Shown: positions 1 to 8,982, counted from the stretch's first letter. The stretch is 38,790 nt of DNA from an uncultured bacterium (GCA_902798645.1 CADBXV010000006.1:1-38790); one strand, 5' to 3'. The notes: generated by a model not told the origin, from the letters alone. Numbers and translations are program-made.

Positions 1-1
1 A

Positions 2-685
2 AATTTTAAGTCCTACAAACACGCTGTGACATCAAAAACAGGAAAATTATTGTACAGAGGTGACACTTGCTTTTTTAGGCACGATTTAGATTTTGACGGT
101 TTAATATATTTTATTTCAACAAAATATCAATCTGTTCCTAAAGTTAATTTTATTGCACACGCTTGCTCCGACGGAGAAGAAATATATTCAATTGTTGCAA
201 GAATGTTGGATTTATTGGGAATTAATAATGTTAAAAAATTCTTACCTATAAACGCCAAAGATATTGATGAAGAACATATAAAAAAGGCTAAAAGCGGACA
301 ATACACAATTGAATCATATGAGCGTGGTGCGATAGATTTTTATATGGGAAATCGATTCACAAATTATTTTAATCAAAAAAAAACCAACATATTTAACGCA
401 AAAGAAATTCTTAAAAATAAAGTAATATTCAGACAAAGCAATATTTTGGAAGATGTAAATAAAATCGATTTTCATAATACAATACTGCTTGCCAGAAATT
501 TTTGGCCTTATCTTGATTATGAAGATGCTAACTTAGTTGCTTTAAAACTTTCTCTGAAAACGGATAAATCTTCTACACTGGTAATAGGAGATTATGACAA
601 AGAATCTGATACTAATAAAATTTTGGAAAAGTACGGTTTTAAAGAATCTGCCGATATAGAGAATATTTTTGAAAAAATAAAATAA
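2..685 (+). CDS. CheR-like SAM-dependent methyltransferase domain protein (5' end outside window)
   Basis: The reading frame is open to the left edge, so the gene starts upstream; the GTG at 26 is only the first possible start inside the window. The protein resembles the CheR methyltransferase fold: an A-C-S-D-G-E-E-I-Y-S SAM-binding motif I, then an acidic D-I-D segment followed by A-K-S-G-Q-Y, and later L-L-A-R-N-F-W-P-Y, matching the CheR C-R-N-V-L-I-Y-F region. Some family positions are altered, so activity is uncertain. No chemotaxis genes are nearby, so a role in chemoreceptor methylation is not supported. The visible N-terminus reads N-F-K-S-Y-K-H-A, like the F-[KR] tag found on other proteins in this window. 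Confidence 0.65.
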   Translation, partial: NFKSYKHAVTSKTGKLLYRGDTCFFRHDLDFDGLIYFISTKYQSVPKVNFIAHACSDGEEIYSIVARMLDLLGINNVKKFLPINAKDIDEEHIKKAKSGQYTIESYERGAIDFYMGNRFTNYFNQKKTNIFNAKEILKNKVIFRQSNILEDVNKIDFHNTILLARNFWPYLDYEDANLVALKLSLKTDKSSTLVIGDYDKESDTNKILEKYGFKESADIENIFEKIK

Positions 686-709
686 ATCGATATTAAATAA
701 TCATACTTA

Positions 710-718
710 TGGTATAAT
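710..718 (+). promoter_or_regulatory. Extended -10 promoter upstream of kdsC
   Basis: TGGTATAAT (extended -10) lies 19 nt before the kdsC ATG and is followed by an AGAGAGG ribosome-binding site at 725-731. The -35 region is weak, which is typical of extended -10 promoters. Confidence 0.5.
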
Positions 719-737
719 TTAGCAAGAGAGGTTATAT

Positions 738-1274
738 ATGGTAAAAGAAAGTGCAACAGAAGCTGCTAAGAAAATTAAAATGATAGTTTTTGATGTCGAC
801 GGTGTTATGACTGACGGCAGCATTACTTATGATGAAGACGGAAAAGAATATAAAACTTTTAACGCAAAAGACGGACATGGCGTTGTTAGAATGAATAAAT
901 CAGGTTTTATTACTGCCATCATTACTGCCAGAAATAACGGAACTGTTGCTCACAGAGCAAAAAATCTTAATTTCACCGAACTATATCAAGGATATAAGCA
1001 CAAGCTTCCTGCACTGGAAGAACTTTTGAAGAAATATAATTTAAACTTAGAAAATGTTGCATACATGGGAGATGATTTGCCCGATATTTGCATACTTGCA
1101 GGAGTCGGTTTGGCTGCTTGTCCAAGTGATGCTGTAAAAGAAGTTCAGGAAACATGCAACTTTATATCTCGATATGGTGGTGGAAAAGGCGCTGTAAGAG
1201 AATTGTGCGACTTCATCCTTGATGCACAAGGTATTGAAAAAGAATACATTGTTTGCGAAGGTCCAAACAGATAA
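738..1274 (+). CDS. kdsC: 3-deoxy-D-manno-octulosonate 8-phosphate phosphatase (KdsC-like HAD phosphatase)
   Basis: A cytosolic HAD-superfamily phosphatase of 178 aa, the usual KdsC length. Motif I is D-V-D-G-V-M-T-D-G near residues 19-27 (nucleophile and acid/base Asp), motif II is I-T-A-R, and motif IV is M-G-D-D-L-P-D. KdsC hydrolyses KDO-8-phosphate to KDO in lipopolysaccharide core synthesis. Related C0-type HAD phosphatases act on N-acylneuraminate-9-phosphate, so the exact sugar is inferred. The ATG has a good AGAGAGG site 6 nt upstream. No other KDO genes lie in the window, so LPS synthesis would have to be completed elsewhere. Confidence 0.85.
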   Translation: MVKESATEAAKKIKMIVFDVDGVMTDGSITYDEDGKEYKTFNAKDGHGVVRMNKSGFITAIITARNNGTVAHRAKNLNFTELYQGYKHKLPALEELLKKYNLNLENVAYMGDDLPDICILAGVGLAACPSDAVKEVQETCNFISRYGGGKGAVRELCDFILDAQGIEKEYIVCEGPNR

Positions 1275-1326
1275 TTAATATATTTAAACAAATGTAAATA
1301 TTTTTTACAAACGTATATACTTAGTA

Positions 1327-1355
1327 TTGTTAACTTCAAAATAAATTTGTATAAT
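1327..1355 (+). promoter_or_regulatory. Sigma70-like promoter for the 623-aa membrane protein
   Basis: TTGTTA (1327-1332), a 17-bp spacer and a perfect TATAAT (1350-1355), 41 nt upstream of the TTG start at 1397. Confidence 0.6.
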
Positions 1356-1396
1356 AGTGTACAGATTACACTTAGTTGAAGTATAGGGATTAAATA

Positions 1397-3268
1397 TTGA
1401 AGGTAACCTCAGTTAACAACACTGATTATCAAAAAGGAAGTTTAAACGAAAAGAAAAAGAATAATACTACGTTTAAATCTTCTTTGGGTATGAATCTTTT
1501 AAGCGCTTCCGGTGCTTTAATGCAAGGTATCGAAAATAAAGGATACGTTGTTTCATTCCTTATTCAAGACGGTCTGGGAATGACTTTCCCCAGAACTGTT
1601 ACAGGTTTCTATCGTGACAGAGAAGTTACCGGAGAATACAACATTAAAGAAGGACTGGAAGTTTTCGGCAGAGAAGGTATGACCGGACCGTTTATGATGG
1701 CTATGGCCCCTTTAATGCTTTGGCTTACAGGTAAATTCTGCAAATCTGCAGGTTCTAACACAAGACTTATAAAGATTATTGGTAAAAACTTTAAGTCTAT
1801 GCTTGAAAGTCCTAAATTCAATCAATCTGTTAAAAACGATAAAGATGCTTTCAAAAAAGAATTTATTAAATTTAATATAGAAAAATTCTATAAAGATACA
1901 ATCCCTGAAGATAAAAAAGCTGATGAAACAATTAACTATATATTAAAAGAATTTGAAAAATTTAATTCAAAAGACAAAAAAGTATCGGAAGAAGGATATA
2001 AGAATATTTTAAACAAACTGAATGACAATATGGTTAAAGTTTCTCCTAAGCTTGAATCAATATGCAGACTTTCAACCGAATACAACGGAAAACAATATAC
2101 TTTTGCTTCCGGTGATGTTATTAAAGCAATAAATAATTTTGCAAAAGATGCAATAGAAAACAATCCTGAATATAAAGATATTAATCTAAAAACTGCAGAA
2201 AATATCAAAAACAACTTTGCAGCAAAGCGACTTGGATTTAATATAGCAACTGTTGCCGCAACTTTGGGTGGTCTATCCGTTCTTCCAAAGATATACGCAT
2301 ATAATTCAGTTGCCCCTGGGGCTCAGCATTTGATTCAGAAGGATGAAATAAAAGAATCCGATAATAAACAAAATGTAGCATTCAAAGGAAAGGGAATAAA
2401 CTCAGAAGGATTTTTATCAAAAATAGGTAAATTCTTGACTAAGAAAGTTCCTGACTGGTTCCAAAGAGAATTTGAATACAACGGATATAACTTCACTATG
2501 AGCTTAATGGCTTGCTTGTCATTATTCGGTTTACTTTTGCCAAGAGGACTAAGAGCATATGACAGAGCGCTTGTTGATGAAAATGGCAATAAAGATATGA
2601 CAGAAATCCATGAAATATTGGTAAGAGATACTATTTCATCTTTGGGTGTTGTATACACTGTTCCTATCATGCAAAAAGGTATAATCAGCTTGTATGAAGG
2701 AAAGAAAGGATTTATACTTTCTAATCGTGCATCGATGAATAAATCAGCTCCTAAGAAATTCTTGGATGCTATCAATCCGTACAGCGATTTAAAATTATTG
2801 TCTAATACAGAACTTCAAGCTTTGTATGGCAATATAGATTCTAAAGAGAAAATGATTAACTTCTCTAAATTTATAGATAATAAAGGCGGAGATTTAGAAA
2901 AAATTCTTTCTAAATCAACAACTGCAGGTGAAGTATTTAATGAAAGATCATTTACATTAGATTCAATAAAAGACCTGTCTAAGTCAGAAAAAAATAAGAA
3001 GATAATATCCTTCTTTGAGAATATGAAAGATGACAAATTTGCAAAAGAATTAGTAACAAAATTAATGAATGATAACGGAATCGGCAAAAAGAGTTCAATC
3101 TCTAAAATAGCAAGAGGGTTGAGTTCTGTTCCGGGGTTCTTGTCAACTGTATTGATATCACCAATTCTTCTTGGCTGGTTTATACCAAGACTAACTTACG
3201 CAAATACACGTAAGAAACACGCTGAAATGAATATTTCTGCCGAAAATAATAAAAAAAATATAGCATAA
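1397..3268 (+). CDS. Hypothetical multi-pass membrane protein, 623 aa, lineage-type
   Basis: No function recognised. TTG start chosen because it lies just downstream of a good promoter and leaves an Asn/Lys-rich N-terminus ending in T-T-F-K-S-S (F26), the tag type seen on other proteins here. A second A-F-K-G-K-G occurs near residue 329. Hydrophobic segments likely to cross or enter the membrane lie near residues 97-111, 279-303, 365-385, 414-433 and 578-598. Residues 54-67 (F-L-I-Q-D-G-L-G-M-T-F-P-R-T), followed by a polar Gly/Arg-rich stretch, look like a conserved signature. Lys-rich soluble stretches near 130-275 and 440-575 alternate with the membrane segments. Single-gene unit. Confidence 0.75.
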   Translation: MKVTSVNNTDYQKGSLNEKKKNNTTFKSSLGMNLLSASGALMQGIENKGYVVSFLIQDGLGMTFPRTVTGFYRDREVTGEYNIKEGLEVFGREGMTGPFMMAMAPLMLWLTGKFCKSAGSNTRLIKIIGKNFKSMLESPKFNQSVKNDKDAFKKEFIKFNIEKFYKDTIPEDKKADETINYILKEFEKFNSKDKKVSEEGYKNILNKLNDNMVKVSPKLESICRLSTEYNGKQYTFASGDVIKAINNFAKDAIENNPEYKDINLKTAENIKNNFAAKRLGFNIATVAATLGGLSVLPKIYAYNSVAPGAQHLIQKDEIKESDNKQNVAFKGKGINSEGFLSKIGKFLTKKVPDWFQREFEYNGYNFTMSLMACLSLFGLLLPRGLRAYDRALVDENGNKDMTEIHEILVRDTISSLGVVYTVPIMQKGIISLYEGKKGFILSNRASMNKSAPKKFLDAINPYSDLKLLSNTELQALYGNIDSKEKMINFSKFIDNKGGDLEKILSKSTTAGEVFNERSFTLDSIKDLSKSEKNKKIISFFENMKDDKFAKELVTKLMNDNGIGKKSSISKIARGLSSVPGFLSTVLISPILLGWFIPRLTYANTRKKHAEMNISAENNKKNIA

Positions 3269-3326
3269 TTTTTTACAACAACCACTAAGCAGAAATAAAA
3301 TTAATGTTTTGTGATAGCATATAACT

Positions 3327-4157
3327 ATGATTATAGATTCACATACACATTACGGATTTGGATCACCTTGGGGGAATTTTTCACCGGAATTTATTATTGA
3401 AGTAATAGGAGATAGCGTAGATTATGCAATTTGTTCAAATCTTGAAGGAATAGACAGTATTTATCCGAAAAGTGAACTTGATTGCAATTTGGACATAATA
3501 AGAATTGCAAAGAAGTACAATAAACTTCTGCCTCTTGCAGTTTGTCAGGTTGATAAATCATTAGATAATCACGTAATGAAATTTTTATTAACCGAATATC
3601 CGCAATTTATCGGTTTAAAATTTCATCCCGAATGTGAAAAACTGTCCGCAACTTCGCCAAAGTATAACAAATATTTAAACCTTGCAAGGGAATTTAAAAA
3701 ACCTTGTTTGTTCCATTCCGGACACATAAAATCAAGATTTTCTTCACCTAAGATTATATATGAGAAAGCAAAAGAATTTCCTGATGTTCCTATAATACTT
3801 GGGCATCTTTCTACAGGTCCAAAAGAGTCGCACATTGAAGCGATTAAAATTATGCTTGAATCTATCGAGAATGAAGATGCTACCCTATACTGCGACACAT
3901 CTTGGATTGATTTGGAAACAGGAGATTTAGAAGACGTTATTATGCTTATAGAATCACTAAAAAACACATCTAAAGGAGATTATACTAATAGAATTTTATG
4001 GGCTTCAGACGCTCCGATTGGAGGATTTAACCAATCAAATGAACTATATAGAAAAAACCTTGACAATTTTAAAGTAAAAATTAATTCGTATTTTGATGAT
4101 GAACAACTTGTTAACAAGTTGCTATATTTCAATGCCAGGGATTTATACGGATTATAA
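3327..4157 (+). CDS. Amidohydrolase-2 family metal-dependent hydrolase
   Basis: A 276-aa TIM-barrel amidohydrolase. It starts M-I-I-D-S-H-T-H, with the metal-binding HxH at residues 6-8. Other likely ligands and active-site residues are the L-K-F-H-P segment, F-H-S-G-H, I-L-G-H-L-S and the terminal W-A-S-D-A-P-I-G (catalytic Asp). This fits the amidohydrolase 2 family (ACMSD/aminocarboxymuconate decarboxylase-like, Pfam PF04909). Substrate unknown. It precedes the PBP-murE-nagA run by about 50 nt but the transpeptidase has its own -10 box, so it need not be co-transcribed with the cell wall genes. Confidence 0.75.
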   Translation: MIIDSHTHYGFGSPWGNFSPEFIIEVIGDSVDYAICSNLEGIDSIYPKSELDCNLDIIRIAKKYNKLLPLAVCQVDKSLDNHVMKFLLTEYPQFIGLKFHPECEKLSATSPKYNKYLNLAREFKKPCLFHSGHIKSRFSSPKIIYEKAKEFPDVPIILGHLSTGPKESHIEAIKIMLESIENEDATLYCDTSWIDLETGDLEDVIMLIESLKNTSKGDYTNRILWASDAPIGGFNQSNELYRKNLDNFKVKINSYFDDEQLVNKLLYFNARDLYGL

Positions 4158-4164
4158 TTTTATT

Positions 4165-4193
4165 ATGTTAAAATATTAACCTTTTACTATAAT
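4165..4193 (+). promoter_or_regulatory. Possible promoter for the PBP-murE-nagA run
   Basis: A perfect TATAAT at 4188-4193 with a weak -35 (ATGTTA, 17-bp spacer). Transcription would begin near 4200, only about 11 nt before the ATG at 4211. Confidence 0.35.
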
Positions 4194-4210
4194 TGTGGTA
4201 TTATTTAGTT

Positions 4211-5932
4211 ATGGGGAGAATGGCAAGAAACAGCATAAATAATAATAAAAACATACAGTTCCAAAAAAGATTAACTATCTTTCAAGGGTTATTTTTGCTA
4301 GCTATTATAGGTTTTATTATATATCTTTTTTGTATTCAAATCCTTGACATAAGACACTTTAGAGTAAAAGCAAAAAATCAGCGCAGAGCAAGTGCTTTTG
4401 TTATGCGAGGAGATATATATGACAGAAATGGTATAAAACTTGCAACAGATACCGTTTATTACGATATCTTTGCTCGCAGAGCTGATTATGTTCACGAACC
4501 GGAAGAACTTGCTAAAATACTGGCACCAATTCTGAAAATTTCTCAGTATGATTTAACCGAAAAACTCAGAAAAAATACATCTCTTGTATCATTGAAAAAG
4601 AATGTTGACCGCCATACAAAAGATAAAATTGCAAGTTTAAATTTGCGTGAAATCCCTATGGATAAAAAAAGTATCAGAACGTATCCGCAAGGAACACTTG
4701 CCGCTCACGTATTAGGATACTACAATTTTGATGCGGATGTTGCATCAGGTGTTGAATTAACTGCGGGAGATAAGCTTGAAAGTGTCGAAAGAAAAGCTTC
4801 TTTTGAGATGACACCTAAAGGAAAAGTTATTTATAATATTACAACAGATCCTATCGCAGCAACAAAACCTGTCAAAGGAAAAGACGTAACTTTAACTATA
4901 GATGCCGCAGTACAACACGTTTGTGAAAAAGAATTGATGAAAGCAATTCAAAAATTCAGCGCACAAAGAGGTGCTGTAATTGTTATGAATCCAAGAAACG
5001 GAGAGATTCTTGCTTATGCGGTTTATCCATACTTCGATCCGAATAACTTTAAACACGCTACAAGTTATCAAATAAAAAACTGGACTCTTACCGACGTATT
5101 TCCTCCCGGTTCTACATTCAAAACAATTACAGTAGCTTCTGCAATTGAGCTTGGGAAAATAAATCGTTATTCAAAAATAAACGACACCGGTAAAATAAAA
5201 GTCGGCTGGTGGACAATTAAAAACTACGACTACGCAAGGCATCCAAATCCAGGAATGATAGATTTAGTATATCTTTTTGAGCACTCAAGCAACGTAGCCT
5301 CGGTTGTAATTGCGCAAATGATGGAAAAACATGAATATTATGACATACTTAAGAAGTTCGGATTTGGAAGTAAAACTGGCATAGACCTTCCTGCCGAATC
5401 AGTCGGATTATTAAAAAATCCTAGCAAATGGGATTCTTCTGACCACGCAACAATGGGATACGGATACGGTTCTTCTGTTACTGCTATACAGATGGTTTCT
5501 GCGGTTTCCGCACTTGCTAACGACGGTGTTCGTGTAACACCGCACGTTATTAAGTATTCACCAGAAGAAGAAGCAGAAAAAATTCAGAGAGTACAAGTAA
5601 TGACACCTGAACATGCCAGAGTTGTTACAGAACTTTTAACAGAAAGTATCAACCGTGGAAAATCTCCCATCAAAAATCCAAGTTACAACATCGCCGCTAA
5701 AACCGGAACATCAATTAAGCCTAAAGAAAACGGCTCAGGATATACTAACAAACTTTACACTTCAATTGTAGGTTATATGCCCTCTACAGATCCGCAAGTA
5801 TTAATATATGTTATTGTTGACTCTGCTCAAGGAGGCGAAATTTGGGGCAACACAGTTGCTGCACCTATTTTTAAAGAAATTTCAGTACAAATAGCAAGAA
5901 TATTAAACCTACAACCGGATAAATTTGAGTAA
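4211..5932 (+). CDS. Peptidoglycan D,D-transpeptidase (FtsI/PBP2 family)
   Basis: A class B penicillin-binding protein of 573 aa from the ATG at 4211. A single membrane anchor lies at about residues 21-44, followed by a PBP dimerisation domain (R-G-D-I-Y-D-R-N-G near 60) and the transpeptidase domain. Catalytic motifs are S-T-F-K (S301/K304), S-S-N (359-361) and K-T-G-T (497-500). It crosslinks peptidoglycan in the periplasm. Whether it is the division (FtsI) or elongation (PBP2) enzyme is not settled; placement right before murE is the classic ftsI-murE order. The frame extends to a TTG at 4193, but that codon overlaps the -10 box. ATG 4220 is an alternative start. Confidence 0.88.
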   Translation: MGRMARNSINNNKNIQFQKRLTIFQGLFLLAIIGFIIYLFCIQILDIRHFRVKAKNQRRASAFVMRGDIYDRNGIKLATDTVYYDIFARRADYVHEPEELAKILAPILKISQYDLTEKLRKNTSLVSLKKNVDRHTKDKIASLNLREIPMDKKSIRTYPQGTLAAHVLGYYNFDADVASGVELTAGDKLESVERKASFEMTPKGKVIYNITTDPIAATKPVKGKDVTLTIDAAVQHVCEKELMKAIQKFSAQRGAVIVMNPRNGEILAYAVYPYFDPNNFKHATSYQIKNWTLTDVFPPGSTFKTITVASAIELGKINRYSKINDTGKIKVGWWTIKNYDYARHPNPGMIDLVYLFEHSSNVASVVIAQMMEKHEYYDILKKFGFGSKTGIDLPAESVGLLKNPSKWDSSDHATMGYGYGSSVTAIQMVSAVSALANDGVRVTPHVIKYSPEEEAEKIQRVQVMTPEHARVVTELLTESINRGKSPIKNPSYNIAAKTGTSIKPKENGSGYTNKLYTSIVGYMPSTDPQVLIYVIVDSAQGGEIWGNTVAAPIFKEISVQIARILNLQPDKFE

Positions 5933-5946
5933 GATAAGGAGATAAT

Positions 5947-7410
5947 ATGAGATTAAGAACTTTAATTGACAACATAAATTACATAGACTTAGCAAATATA
6001 GAAGGTTTTTGCAGTGAAATAGAAGGAATTTCTTACAATTCTAAAAAAACACAGCAAGACGATTTATTCGTTTGCTTGACAGGAGAACATGTTGACGGTC
6101 ATGAATACGCAGAAGAAGCTGTGGCCAACGGGGCTTGCTTATGTATTGTCGAAAGAAGATTAAACCTTGATATTCCTCAAATTGTAGTTTCGGACACAAC
6201 TGAGGCTATTGCTCAAATATCCGATTTATTCTATTCATCACCTTCTAAAAAACTTAATCTTATAGGTGTAACAGGTACAAACGGAAAAACAACAGTAACT
6301 CACCTTATCCAAAGATTATTTGAGGCAGAAAATCAACAATGTGCACTAATAGGAACTTTAGGTAATAAAATGTCCTCAGATGACGATTATCACGATGCTA
6401 AACATACAACCCCTCAAGCTCCGGAACTTCAAAAACTCTTTGATGAAATATATGAAAAAGGAATCAAGAATGTTGTTATGGAAGTAAGTTCACACTCTCT
6501 TGTTCAACACAGAGTTGATTATGCAGAATTTAACGGCGCTGTTTTAACAAACCTTACTCAAGATCATTTGGATTTCCATATTACAATGCAAAATTACTTT
6601 AAAGCAAAGGCTATTTTATTTGAAAATCTTTATTCCGGAGATTTTGCAGTAATTAATAATGATGATGAATATGCTAAAAAATTCAAAGATGTAATCTCAA
6701 ATGGTGTTAATATATACACATATGGCATAAACCAGCCGGCTGACGTCAGAGCAGAGCAAATATCATTTGATGATAGAGGCGCATCTTTTGTTTGCGACAT
6801 AAAAGGTAAAAAGTACAATGTCAACTTAATTATGAACGGAATGTTCTCGGTTTATAATGTTTTAGCATCAATCACTGTAGCACTTGCTCAAGGTTTTAAT
6901 ATTGAAAATTCAATTAAAACACTGGAAACAATATCAGGAGTTGCAGGACGATTTGAAGTTGTAACTAACAAACCTACAGTTATAGTTGACTATGCGCACA
7001 CACCTGACGGCTTAGATAACGTATTGAAAGCAGCAAGAGAAATTACACCTAAAGACGGAAAGCTAATATGCGTATTTGGCTGCGGAGGGGACAGAGATGC
7101 AACTAAACGTCCTAAAATGGGAGCAATTGCAGAACAGCTTGCTGACAAAGTTATTGTAACAAGCGATAATCCTCGTTCAGAAGATCCTCAACAAATTATT
7201 ACTGATATTCTTGCAGGGTTTAAGAGCGTTAACAATGTTGTTGTTGAACCGGACAGAGAACTTGCTATTAAAGAAGCAAGTAAAATTGCTAATATCAATG
7301 ATGTAGTAGTTGTTGCAGGAAAAGGACACGAAGATTACCAAATTCTGGCAAATGAAACAATTCACTTTGATGACAGAGAAAAAGTCAGAGAGATTTTTGC
7401 AGGTGTTTAA
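5947..7410 (+). CDS. murE: UDP-N-acetylmuramoyl-L-alanyl-D-glutamate--2,6-diaminopimelate ligase
   Basis: A 487-aa cytosolic Mur ligase, full length. It adds meso-diaminopimelate to UDP-MurNAc-L-Ala-D-Glu using ATP. The ATP-binding loop G-T-N-G-K-T-T is near residues 110-116. The D-N-P-R motif at 407-410 is the known determinant for meso-DAP rather than lysine, so the cell wall is inferred to be DAP-type. The start has an AAGGAG site 5 nt upstream. It lies 14 nt after the transpeptidase gene, and its stop overlaps the nagA start by one base, so the three are probably one operon. Confidence 0.95.
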   Translation: MRLRTLIDNINYIDLANIEGFCSEIEGISYNSKKTQQDDLFVCLTGEHVDGHEYAEEAVANGACLCIVERRLNLDIPQIVVSDTTEAIAQISDLFYSSPSKKLNLIGVTGTNGKTTVTHLIQRLFEAENQQCALIGTLGNKMSSDDDYHDAKHTTPQAPELQKLFDEIYEKGIKNVVMEVSSHSLVQHRVDYAEFNGAVLTNLTQDHLDFHITMQNYFKAKAILFENLYSGDFAVINNDDEYAKKFKDVISNGVNIYTYGINQPADVRAEQISFDDRGASFVCDIKGKKYNVNLIMNGMFSVYNVLASITVALAQGFNIENSIKTLETISGVAGRFEVVTNKPTVIVDYAHTPDGLDNVLKAAREITPKDGKLICVFGCGGDRDATKRPKMGAIAEQLADKVIVTSDNPRSEDPQQIITDILAGFKSVNNVVVEPDRELAIKEASKIANINDVVVVAGKGHEDYQILANETIHFDDREKVREIFAGV

Positions 7411-8306
7411 TGAAAACTTTACCTATAATTGAACAACATTTTCATGGTGCATACGGAATTGATTTTAATAAAGCAGGGGTAAACGAGATTTTAGATTTAT
7501 CCCAAAAACTGAGGAATATTGGTATTGCATACTTTTTTCCAACTCTTGTTACGGATACTTTAGAAAATACAAAACGTCAAATTAAGATTATAAAAGAAGC
7601 CTCAAAAAAATGTAATTCAATTCTTGGAATACATCTGGAAGGTATATTTCTTAACCCTCAAAAAAAAGGAATTCATAACACAGAACACTTTTTATCATTA
7701 ACGGTTGAAAATTACCAAAAGCTTGAGGATGAATTTATAAAAATAGTTACTCTCGCTCCTGAATTAGATAAAGGTTTAATCAAATATTTAAAGGGAAATG
7801 GCGTAAAAGTTCAGGCAGGACATTGCACCGGTTGGAAAAAAGGAGAATTAACACCCGATGGCACAACTCACATGTATAATGCAATGTCAGGTATTACGCA
7901 TAGGGGAGAGTCTACAGCACTTTCAGCGTTATTAGATGATTCTGTTTATACTGAAGTTATTGCAGACGGTGTTCACGTAAGTGATGAAGCACTAAAACTT
8001 TTATTTAAAACAAAACCGGCAGATAAAATTCTGCTAATCAGCGACTCACTTCCAATTACGTATAGTGACAAAAAAGAAGATATTTTTGCGGATTCAAAAA
8101 TATACTATGACGGAAAAAGCGCAACTTCCGCAAACGGAACGCTTGCAGGCAGTACAAAATTACTACCGGAAATAATACAAATTTTATGCAAAAAAAGCCT
8201 GTTTAATCCGAAATATATTGAAAATTCATACAAATATCACCAAGTTGAACCTAAAGGTGAATTGATTTGGGATGAAGAATTTAATATTACAAAAGTAAAC
8301 TTTTAA
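7410..8306 (+). CDS. nagA: N-acetylglucosamine-6-phosphate deacetylase-like protein (short form)
   Basis: An amidohydrolase resembling NagA, which converts GlcNAc-6-phosphate to GlcN-6-phosphate and acetate in amino-sugar recycling. Visible motifs: Q-H-F-H-G (metal HxH), H-L-E-G-I-F-L-N (metal Glu), Q-A-G-H-C-T-G, T-H-M-Y-N-A-M, I-A-D-G-V-H-V and S-D-S-L-P. At 298 aa it is about 80 residues shorter than usual: it starts directly at the barrel and lacks the N-terminal beta-sandwich strand set. Two motifs are unusual (H-L-E-G-I instead of H-L-E-G-P, and G-H-C-T-G instead of G-H-S-N-A). The ATG overlaps the murE TAA (TAATG), implying translational coupling. Whether it is a true deacetylase is inferred. 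Confidence 0.75.
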   Translation: MKTLPIIEQHFHGAYGIDFNKAGVNEILDLSQKLRNIGIAYFFPTLVTDTLENTKRQIKIIKEASKKCNSILGIHLEGIFLNPQKKGIHNTEHFLSLTVENYQKLEDEFIKIVTLAPELDKGLIKYLKGNGVKVQAGHCTGWKKGELTPDGTTHMYNAMSGITHRGESTALSALLDDSVYTEVIADGVHVSDEALKLLFKTKPADKILLISDSLPITYSDKKEDIFADSKIYYDGKSATSANGTLAGSTKLLPEIIQILCKKSLFNPKYIENSYKYHQVEPKGELIWDEEFNITKVNF

Positions 8307-8370
8307 TTGTATTTGTCATGTAGTATCTGAACCATTTTGTTTTTTAAGAATTAGTAAAAAATCAGTTATT

Positions 8371-8392
8371 TTAGATGTTTATAAACATCTAA
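8371..8392. repeat. 22-bp perfect palindrome
   Basis: TTAGATGTTTATAAACATCT plus AA: every base pairs in the reverse complement. It sits about 65 nt after the nagA stop. It could act as a 3' stem or a protein-binding site; no T-run follows it. Confidence 0.5.
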
Positions 8393-8665
8393 TAATAATG
8401 CCCCTTTCGGAAGAGAAACAAAAGGAGCAAGGCTAATTATTATGAAGAAAAGATTTTGTACTAAAGAAGTAAGCCGAACACACACACAAAGCTAATCATA
8501 CATTTTTTTGTCGACAGTCCGACTACATCACTCGTTGCCTTCGACTTACATATATATTTTATCATTTTGAATAAACTTTATTAACCTGCTCAAGAAGTAA
8601 TACCAAAGGATTATATATATTTTGCACATTTTATATGTGCCATATAAAATTTATACAAAAGTAAA

Positions 8666-8690
8666 AGCGATAATTAAAAAAATTATCGCT
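8666..8690 (-). terminator. Intrinsic terminator-like hairpin after the small minus-strand gene
   Basis: Ten-base arms AGCGATAATT/AATTATCGCT around a 5-nt loop. Read on the minus strand it is followed by TTTTACTTTT. It lies about 40 nt after the stop of the 84-aa gene. Confidence 0.5.
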
Positions 8691-8727
8691 AAATTATGTG
8701 TGTGTATTATATTATAGATTTTATATT

Positions 8728-8982
8728 TTAAGCTAATGTATTCAAATGTTTTTCTGTATCAGCTTCAATAGGCTCATTATCTCTAATCATGCTGAATGTT
8801 CTATACAATTTGTATCCAAGTGCAGTAAGCGGATTAGTATTGAGCGCATCTGCTTTTTGAGCAACTTCCTTGTTTTGTTGAAATCTTACAGAAGCATTTG
8901 GATCTCTTAACATAAGTATTGCATTTTGTTTATAATAATCGTTTTGTTTAAATGTTATATTTGATACTCTATTAATATTCAT
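8728..8982 (-). CDS. Small hypothetical protein with N-terminal F-K tag, 84 aa
   Basis: No known function. The ATG at 8982 is preferred over the in-frame GTG at 8991 because the GTG lies inside the strong GGAGG ribosome-binding site (8991-8995), while the ATG is 8 nt from it. The N-terminus M-N-I-N-R-V-S-N-I-T-F-K-Q (F11) matches the Asn-rich F-[KR] tag of other proteins here. The rest is polar and helical-looking, with no membrane segment or cysteine. It has a consensus promoter, so it is probably well expressed. Confidence 0.75.
   Translation of the reverse strand: MNINRVSNITFKQNDYYKQNAILMLRDPNASVRFQQNKEVAQKADALNTNPLTALGYKLYRTFSMIRDNEPIEADTEKHLNTLA

Larger units (their letters stand above)
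8307..8727. other. Non-coding interval of about 420 bp rich in hairpins
   Basis: Between convergent nagA (+) and a small minus-strand gene. It holds a 22-nt perfect palindrome at 8371-8392, an inverted repeat at 8628-8650 (10-bp arms, 3-nt loop) and a terminator-like hairpin at 8666-8690. The middle (8400-8560) is less AT-rich than its flanks. I cannot match it to tmRNA, SRP RNA, RNase P or 6S RNA by eye. Confidence 0.4.

Noticed and set aside
8442-8495. 17-codon frame with an AAAGGAG upstream
   Set aside because: The ribosome-binding site is about 15 nt away, too far, and nothing else supports a peptide gene.
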